Below are positions 56,937 through 64,000 of a DNA stretch of 64,000 nucleotides, in pieces. Location of the stretch: NCBI GenBank assembly GCA_948146395.1, contig OX411554.1, positions 37,363,730 through 37,427,729 on the forward strand. The letters are read 5' to 3'. Each line of letters opens with the position of its first letter. Positions within the stretch are counted from its first letter, which is position 1. A model generated the notes under the pieces. That model saw only the letters and a list, made by a program, of their open reading frames with translations. It did no database searches and was not told the origin of the DNA. Source of the DNA: Fragum whitleyi (taxonomy: Eukaryota; Mollusca; Bivalvia; Cardiida; Cardiidae). The translations under genes were made by a program, and so were the position numbers.

Positions 56937-57914
56937 GTCCTGAATGTGCACATTCATTTCACACATTTTTTTTTATTGTAATGTATATCTGTAAATAAGG
57001 ATTATCTAAGGTGTTTGTATTAGTCTATGGAGTCTGGCAGATTTACTAACAATATTAACAATAACAAACATGTTAATTTGAGCCACATAATTAAAGTCAT
57101 GTGTTTTAGAATTAAGATTTATGTGTCATTATATTTGTAATTAGATTGTTACATAATAATTTGGCTATATAGTCCAACAGCTTTACTTACAAAGTTAATA
57201 CTAATAACAATATATTTATGTACCAAAATATAACCATTGGGGCCCCATTATTAGTGTTATGTGTTTATAGTTAATTAAGATTAGTGTGTCATTATATTTG
57301 TCAATTAAATTGCATTTGTCAACTTGTATATAGTCTGCCAGCCTTACTAACAATATTAATAACATGTAAATAAGAGCATTATCATAAATGTTAAGTTAAG
57401 AGTTTAGATGTGTCTGCCAGCTTTACTAACAATATTGATAATAATAAACATGTTAATTAGAGCCTCATCATAGATGTTATGTTTAAGTTTAGATGTGTCT
57501 GCCAGCTTAGCTAACAATATTTACTAACAATATTAATATTAATTAACACATTAATTAGAGCCTTATCATGAATGTTATGTGTTTAGAGTTAAGATGTGTC
57601 TGTCAGCTTTTCTAACAATATAAATATTAATAAAAATGTAAGTTAGAGCCTCATCATAAATTTTATATGTTTAGAGTTTAGAAGTGTCTGCCAGCTTTAC
57701 TAACAATATGAGTCACTAGGACTTTTTTAAATCTGCATAGAAGAAGTTAAAGTTCATAGATTTTTGATATTTATGTAATTATATTGGTCCATAAGATCTT
57801 TCTCGCATCATGTTTAAAAAGACATTTAAATGTAAGAATGTATTGGGAATATAGCAAATTTTAAGAATCATCCATAAATCGAAGGCTGAACACAATACTC
57901 TTATAAGTGCCAAT

Positions 57915-58015
57915 ATAATTATCCCCCGCCGTTTTCGGCGAGGGGATATAGTAATGCTCTCCCTCCGTCATTCCGATTCTGTCATTCCGTCATTCCGTCT
58001 TTCCGTCACTAAACT
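57915..58015 (-). mobile_element. Family C-type 3' end in duplication copy 2
   Basis: It is identical in layout to 52640-52740. Confidence 0.55.
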
Positions 58016-58659
58016 TGTTGACACAACAGTGTTGCATTGAGCACTCAAAATACTTTTTCCCTTTCTCCCTTCTTTCTTTCTTTCTATTTTGGTACAAACA
58101 TCATTCGTTTTCTTTTGATCAATGGCCAAAGAATCCTTTTCATCTTTAAGTACCAACATCAAGGGTCAAACCAATTTTTGCAAGTCATCAAATATTCGGG
58201 TCTCAAGATTTTAAAAATTTGGTAGCAAAACTCTCAAATCACATTTAAAAGCTCCCCAATATAAACCCTATATAAAGTCATTATAACCGATTGTAGTAGT
58301 AGTAGTGGTACTAGTAGTAATTATACAAATTTCACACTCATCCCTTCAACAATAGTATGTGCACATTTATTCATTTCACTTAAATTGTCTTATTGTAATC
58401 TATATCTGTATATAATGATTATCATTAATCCCTGCATGTTTCTCAAACTCTCTCTCCTTTACTAACAATATTGACATTGAAAGCATGTTAACTACACACA
58501 TATTGTTATATTATTGTATTTGTCAATGAGATTTATTAAGTATTTGGAACAACGCGATTCTGTGTTTGAAACATATTAAGAAATCAAGGAAATATAAAAC
58601 CGCAAAAATGTTTTTCCTCTTCTAATACATAAATTCTTTTTAAGAGTTAAGACCTTTTA

Positions 58660-60960
58660 CCTTGTGATACGAATTGACCTGCTCACTTTGTGTTTTCAAT
58701 GACTGTTAACTATAGGATATATATACCAATTAACAAATAAAGGGAACCTGTGATAATTTGGCATTCCTTTTCAAATATTGAATCGTTGTTTCTGCAAAAA
58801 TCTTGGGTACATTGTCTAGTTTTGAAGCTAATTCTTCTAAACATTGGCGGTGCCGTCCATTATATACATAATATCAACAATTTAGGTAGTATTGTAAGAG
58901 TTTAAGTGTTTATATTAATATGTCAATGGGAATAAGAGGAGTACAGTATAGTATGGACTGACCATCTCAAATTGTGTTCTGAAATGTCTATTAATTATGG
59001 GGTTCATACAGAAATTATACAAATCAAAGACACCTGCAATACTTTGGCTTCCCTTTCCACTATTGCATCATTATTTTAGCTGACATCTTCAATTCTCCCT
59101 TCAATTCACCCTTGTGTACATTGTCAAATTCCTCTATATATTGGCAGAAAAGTCTATTATAAAGTCAATTAGTTAATTAAGTTGAATTGTAAGTGTTTAA
59201 AGTATCTATATTTAAATGGATCAACCAGCTCACATTGTGTTTTCAATGACTCAGTTCTTTATAGGATTCAAATGGCAATTAGAAAATCAAACCTGCAATT
59301 GAACCTACAATTTGGCTTTCCCATTGTGCCACAGCATCAATTCTTCCCTGTATGCATTGTCTACTTGTTGAGGAAATTATTCTTTATATTTGCTTTGACA
59401 TCCATTTCATAGTCAATAGTTAGTCTATATTGTACAAGATTTAGTATTTATATCGGTATGTCAATAGGATTTTAAGGTGTAAGGTATAATACAGATTGAC
59501 CGGCTAACATTGTGTTTTGATTGACTCGATTAATTAATTAGTATTCATTTGGAAATCATCAAATTAATGGAATCTGTGGTAATGTGTATTTTTCCTCCTT
59601 CACAATTTTCTCTTTATTTCTTCCAACATCATATAATCTTCCTTGGCTGCATTGTCTAGCTTTAAGCACATTTTTTTTTAAATATTCATGGTGACTTCTA
59701 TAGCATAGTAAATTAGTTCAGCGGTTTATTCAAGAGTCCATGATAACAATCAAATAAGATTTAAAAGTTTATGGTATATGCATTGACCAACGCGCATTGT
59801 GTTTTGAATGACTCAGTTAACTATTGGAATCATGTGGAAATTAAATCAAATTAAACTTAATCTTTGTGATGACATCAATTATAAAGCCAATTAGTTAAGT
59901 TGAAATTTTAGCTTAAAGGGTATGAATGATAATGTCTATACAATTTAAAAATGTTTGGTATACAGATGGACAAATTCACATTTTGTTTTGAATGTCCCGG
60001 TTATTTATAGGAATCATGCGTAATTCAGAACAAATTACATGAACACCTGAGATATTGTGACTTTATTCACATTTCTGCTATCATTTTGTTATCACTTCAA
60101 AAACTGTTCCTTTTCCTTGTGTGTATTGTCTAGTTTACAAGCAAATTATTCCAAATATTTGCAGAGACGAACATTATAAAGTTAACAAGTTAGGTTATAT
60201 TGTAAGAGTTTAAGTGGTTATATCATTATGTCAATAGGTTTTAAATATGTATGGGATGATACAGATTTGCCAACTTACAATTTGTTTAAATGATTTAGTG
60301 ATTTATAGGGATCATGTTTAAGTTAAAGGAAATAAAGATATACGGTGGCTTTTTTAGCTAGACTTTACAGAGCTCTCTGTTGGAGGGCTATTCCAATCAT
60401 TCCATCAAGTGTTGGTGTTGGGGAAATCTTTCGGTTAGGTTTTTTGTGCAACTGTGTCAAATCTGTTTCTACTTCAGCTATTGCTTGGAAAGTTTTCACA
60501 TGCTTCTGTTACTATAATATCAGCCTCTAGACAAAGATTTATTACTGTGAGATCCATCGTATACATGTAGTATATGCCTTTGGTTGTATTGGTAGAGGGA
60601 TTATGCCAAGATTCATTTGTGAAGAGGATGATAAATACAGACCAACCTGTATTGCGTTTGAAAAACTCCCTTTAAAGGCAGTTATGTATAGGATTCATCT
60701 GAAAATAAAAATAAATTAAAGTAACCTGCCATATATAGATTATCCTCTTTCTGCTAATGTTTTCTAATTTCTTCCAATAATACTCAGTTCTTCCTCACTG
60801 TGCATTGTCTTGTTTTTAAGAACTTTATTCTTTTTCTATGATGCTTGGTATTAATCAGTTATAACCATAGGATTTCTGCTAAAATTAAAACTAATTGAAT
60901 AAACCTGCCTATATCTGCTGAACATTAATTCTTCCTTGTGTGCATTATCTAGTTTTCAAG
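58660..60960. repeat. Degenerate about 280-bp tandem array
   Basis: A block of the type gaccrgctcacattgtgttt followed by caatgactcagtt and ataggattcatatggaaatt recurs near 58670, 58953, 59218, 59493, 59779, 59965, 60261 and 60636, mostly 265-300 bp apart. Intervening segments (cattgtctagtttt, agttaagttgaattgtaagagttta) are also shared. It is heavily diverged, so probably old. No gene is recognised in it; the 61-codon plus frame at 60345 has no identifiable domain. Confidence 0.6.
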
Positions 60961-61318
60961 CTGTAAATATTGCTTGTAAGTTGTTTTTATTATATTTCGG
61001 TCTGCCAATGAAGTGATGATACATTTCTGCTAATGGTCCTTTTTAATTCGGAATAAGTTGAAGTTTCACAATTCAGAATTGTTGTAAGTACATGTACCTA
61101 TATTCATACAGGCTCTTACAAGAGTTTTGCTTGGGCTATATATAAAAATTTGTCAATGGTAATTGAATTGGGAATTATTAAGGTTAAAAGGAAATCTTGG
61201 TAAGCTTTCTGGTTCATGGAGTGCAGGTAAGATGCTTTTAAAGGCACTGACTGAATGTCATGGTAGGTAGCTAGGCTATTGGGAGGTTTGTAATGGACAA
61301 GGCCTTAACTTGGTGACT

Positions 61319-61650
61319 CATCTTGGTGGATGGTGAACAATCAATGTGGGATTTGGTGTATGGTGGACAATGACAGAACTTGGTTGTGGGCTGGTTCATC
61401 TTGGTGGATGGTGAACCATCAACGTGGGATTTGGTGTTTGGTGGACAATGACAGAACTTGGTGGTTGGCTGACTCATCTTGGTGGATGGTGGACAATAAT
61501 GTGGGATTTGGTGTTTGGTGGACAATGACAGAACTTGGTAGTTCGCTGACTGAACTTGGTGGATGGTGGACGATCAATGCGGGATTTCGTGTTTGGTGGA
61601 CTATGATCGAGCTCTGTGGTTGGCTGACTCAACATGGTGGATTGTAGAAG
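61319..61650. repeat. 78-bp minisatellite
   Basis: catcttggtggatggtg units start near 61319, 61397, 61475, 61552 and 61630. The 77-78 bp period equals 26 codons, so a plus frame (61330-61647) stays open for 105 codons as a 26-residue Trp-rich repeat. I treat that as a by-product of the period. Confidence 0.75.
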
Positions 61651-61784
61651 AATTGAAAAGAAGCCAATCTGACAGTAGATATGTAAGTAAACCCATTACC
61701 AGATGACATTTTACACTAGTCCAAATTCAAAGAATTTGCAAACAACCATTTTTTGTTGGTGATATTTTAAAAATCATAAAATTT

Positions 61785-61811
61785 TGGGGGAGGGGGGGAG
61801 GGGGGGGGTAA
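61785..61811. repeat. G-rich tract
   Basis: ggggg-a-ggggggg-a-gggggggggg runs could form a G-quadruplex and are a likely site of sequencing or copy-number error. Confidence 0.6.
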
Positions 61812-62189
61812 CATCGTGAACTATGAAGATATTGTTTAATTGCTACATAACATATTAGAAACTTCTTTTCCATTTTTTTTCTTCAAAGCTTAAAATCTTC
61901 AAAAACTGAATATTGTGGTAAAAGGTTAAACTCTGCACTTATTTGCCAGTGATACTCTTTGCACTCATTTGCCAGTGATTATGAATCAGAATTTCTAAAA
62001 TTACAATGAAACTTTGTAACAGAACACACTTTCGGTTTAGTAAGAATCCATTTTGAAACGGCTTTTCTCCCAGGTTAAAGATTATATCCCTTAAAATTGA
62101 TTTACTCTCATAATGAATTTATTCTTATGACATTCATATGGCAGCCCTGGTAGTAATTTAGTGACAAGTTGTAATTTTTCCAGATAAAG

Positions 62190-62345
62190 CCCAAAGCCCA
62201 GGTAATCTATGATGAATACAACTCCATGAAGGCCCTGATTGCTGTAATCATTGACAGAAAACCCATAGAGACCAGACTGGGGTCACCTACCTGGACACAA
62301 ACTATGGGAATATACCCCAACAACAGGTTGGTTACCTCTTACAGG
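62190..62345 (+). repeat. Exon-like block, copy 1 of a local duplication
   Basis: After ttttccag the block reads caggtaatctatgatgaata, gccctgattgctgtaat, gagaccagactggggtcacc and caacaacaggttggtt. It matches 62640-62795 over about 150 bp with indels. An AG precedes each copy as in an acceptor site, but no frame is preserved between the copies. Confidence 0.5.
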
Positions 62346-62639
62346 GAAAACACTGACACAAATCTTTTGTTAACATAAGTTTAATTAGATTTGTTGTTTC
62401 ATACCTTCAGGAAATAACAAAACCTTATCATTAAAATTGTCTCAACTTTTACCATATAACATTGATATTTAAAGGCACTAGATATTATTCTTTAAATTTT
62501 CTTTTTAAATCACTGCCTGCTTCTAATTGGAGGAAATCTTCAGCAAGAATAGTTGAAAAGCCTGGAGATTAGCTATTTGTTTGAATAAAAATTCAATAGG
62601 ATAAGCTTTAAGTCCAATTCAGTGATGCATTTTTGTTTT

Positions 62640-62795
62640 TACAGAGAAAGTTTTAAACCAGGTGATCTATGATGAATACTTCTCTATATCAAAACCCTGA
62701 TTGCTGTAATTGAAGGGAGACCAGACTGGAGTCACCTGGACATAACAAACTGTGGAAATACATCAATAATAGGTTGGTTTTCTCAAACAGGGAAC
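62640..62795 (+). repeat. Exon-like block, copy 2 of a local duplication
   Basis: After ttttacag it reads accaggtgatctatgatgaa, ccctgattgctgtaatt, gagaccagactggagtcacc and aataataggttggtt. The divergence from copy 1 is substantial, so it is an old duplication. Confidence 0.5.
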
Positions 62796-62819
62796 ACAAT
62801 AACAAAGCTGGGACAAGTA

Positions 62820-63063
62820 CAGTCGATATCGCTCGTTCGACCACCTCTATTGAGTGACCATTTTATTAAGCGACCATTGTAAAAAAATCCACTCAATAAA
62901 GCAAAATCTCTGAAAAGGTGGACATTTTGTAACATTTGAACTTCATAGAATTTAGTTAGACTTAACTGATATTCAAGTCATGAAATATTATTTTAAGCAA
63001 CCATTTCCATGAGTGTCAACTTTTGATCAGTCTCAAAAGGGGCGCTTAACACAAGATTGACTG
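62820..63063. mobile_element. Tc1/mariner-like MITE, 244 bp
   Basis: CAGTCGATATC at the left and GATTGACTG at the right are flanked by TA on both sides (62818-62819 and 63064-63065). The interior (ttcgaccacc, taagcgacca) belongs to the same type as the fragment at 27517. There is no coding capacity. Confidence 0.65.
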
Positions 63064-63065
63064 TA

Positions 63066-64000
63066 CCTTAGTACCTGGGTATCGGGTAGGGCATTACCCC
63101 GGTCCTGAATCATTATCTGTTATTCAACTATTGTATCAGTACGAATTGGAGATCAACTTAAAAAAAGAATTCAAAACAGTCTTCAATTCCTTCCTGAAGT
63201 AGATTTTCAAATGATGCTACAGACAACGTCAGTTAGCTTTTAGAGTCCTGGCTACTTATTTGCTAGTCAAAGAATTGCTACATCTATGCCAATTAAAACC
63301 ATGTAGGATTTGTATGGTAGAACCCCTTTTACAGAAATTATGAATCCACCTCTGCAATTAGTTGAGGATTAATATATGGATGGTAATCATCTTATAATCA
63401 AATACAAGCGGGTAAAGAGCTCTCGGGTACCGGGGTACCAAGTTTCTACTCGTCCCAGCTCTAGATGACTTGTAGCTCCAGGCCTGTTTAGATTTTGAGT
63501 ATGGTAAAGATATGATTATAATTTATCTTATAGCATTGTTAAGATCAGGGACATATCATTTTACTGTTGTTTGTCTGTCTGTCTGCCAATTACTTAAAGC
63601 TTATTCAAGGTCAAAGTTTTGAAAATTTTGATGTTTTAGAGGCATTTGCATTTGCATTCGTTTTCGCTTTCTTTGATTTCCTTGTTTAATTGTTTACTTG
63701 TAAATATATGATAAATTTGTAATCTTCAATAATGGAGGAAATAAAGAATACAATTATCTTGTATATATGTAATGCACCATGATTTGAAAATAGTGAAGGC
63801 CATTGTCTAAGTAAATGTCATTCATTCCAAATCAAACAGTGAAAATAATTGCTTCTACCCAATGATCAGATTTTCATTGCCCTTTGAGTTCGTTTTTTTA
63901 TGTTCTTAAAAGATATTGTTTTTTAATTCATTCAGGTATGAAACTAAAATGCTAAGTACACTGTATGGATTAGCTGTTTTAGTTTCATACCTCTTTGAAA
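63066..64000. other. AT-rich non-coding stretch to window end
   Basis: Nothing is recognised apart from a short tctactcgtcccag segment near 63444 that recalls the hAT-like MITE. No open frame is worth reporting. Confidence 0.4.

Larger units (their letters stand above)
53285..58559. repeat. 5,275-bp tandem duplication, copy 2
   Basis: This is a direct repeat of 48011-53284 at an offset of 5,274, becoming 5,275 after an extra A near 54966. Differences noticed lie near 53769, 54087, 54344, 54477, 54966, 56112, 57548 and 57746. Copy 2 begins with the same truncated RTE piece, so the duplication post-dates that insertion. It ends at acgcgatt, followed by unique ctgtgtttg. Confidence 0.93.

Overview
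The window looks like nuclear DNA of a bivalve mollusc. It is AT-rich and has no operons or convincing intact host gene. It is dominated by nested repeats of a style common in clams and their relatives: 145-bp arrays rich in TGACC, 'caaagggcaataactcc' arrays, tRNA-headed SINEs, many MITEs and non-LTR fragments. The species call is an inference from repeat style.

1-13.6 kb: a piggyBac-like MITE and two SINEs lead into a satellite of about 365-bp units. Each unit carries a GC-rich palindromic core built on GGGGACAGGTTACC (2179-3680, resuming 13016-13565). Two large insertions interrupt it. The first is an apparently intact DIRS-type tyrosine-recombinase retrotransposon on the minus strand (3781-8578; Gag-like ORF, RT/RNase H ORF, recombinase ORF, inverted terminal repeats, internal complementary region). 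The second is a nest of three non-autonomous elements, called families A, B and C here, of one architecture (8732-12970).

13.6-36 kb: mostly featureless AT-rich DNA sprinkled with SINEs, a Mutator-like remnant carrying a young SINE with a 14-bp target duplication, further family A elements (one inside a TIR element that splits a MITE copy), a hAT-like MITE with a strong hairpin, family D arrays, and two out-of-order fragments of a non-LTR polymerase.

36-45 kb: an abrupt CpG-rich, mostly single-copy domain. It holds dispersed copies of a dyad motif (GCTGTAGTT-CGA-GTTTT), a pair of small TIR elements, and weak promoter or first-exon candidates. If a host gene begins in this window, it is probably here.

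45-61.7 kb: a satellite-dominated block. It contains an approximately 100-bp repeat array interrupted by a decayed RTE-like retrotransposon, a 217-bp satellite with 653-bp higher-order structure, and a direct 5.27-kb tandem duplication (48011-53284 and 53285-58559) that looks at least 99.8% identical by eye. A degenerate 280-bp array and a 78-bp minisatellite follow.

61.7-64 kb: AT-rich sequence with a duplicated exon-like block and a Tc1/mariner-like MITE.

The most unusual material is (a) the complete DIRS element, (b) the four element families sharing a 5' subterminal motif that is complementary to the 3' hairpin, (c) the dyad motif shared between the CpG-rich domain and the 217-bp satellite, and (d) the near-perfect 5.27-kb duplication.
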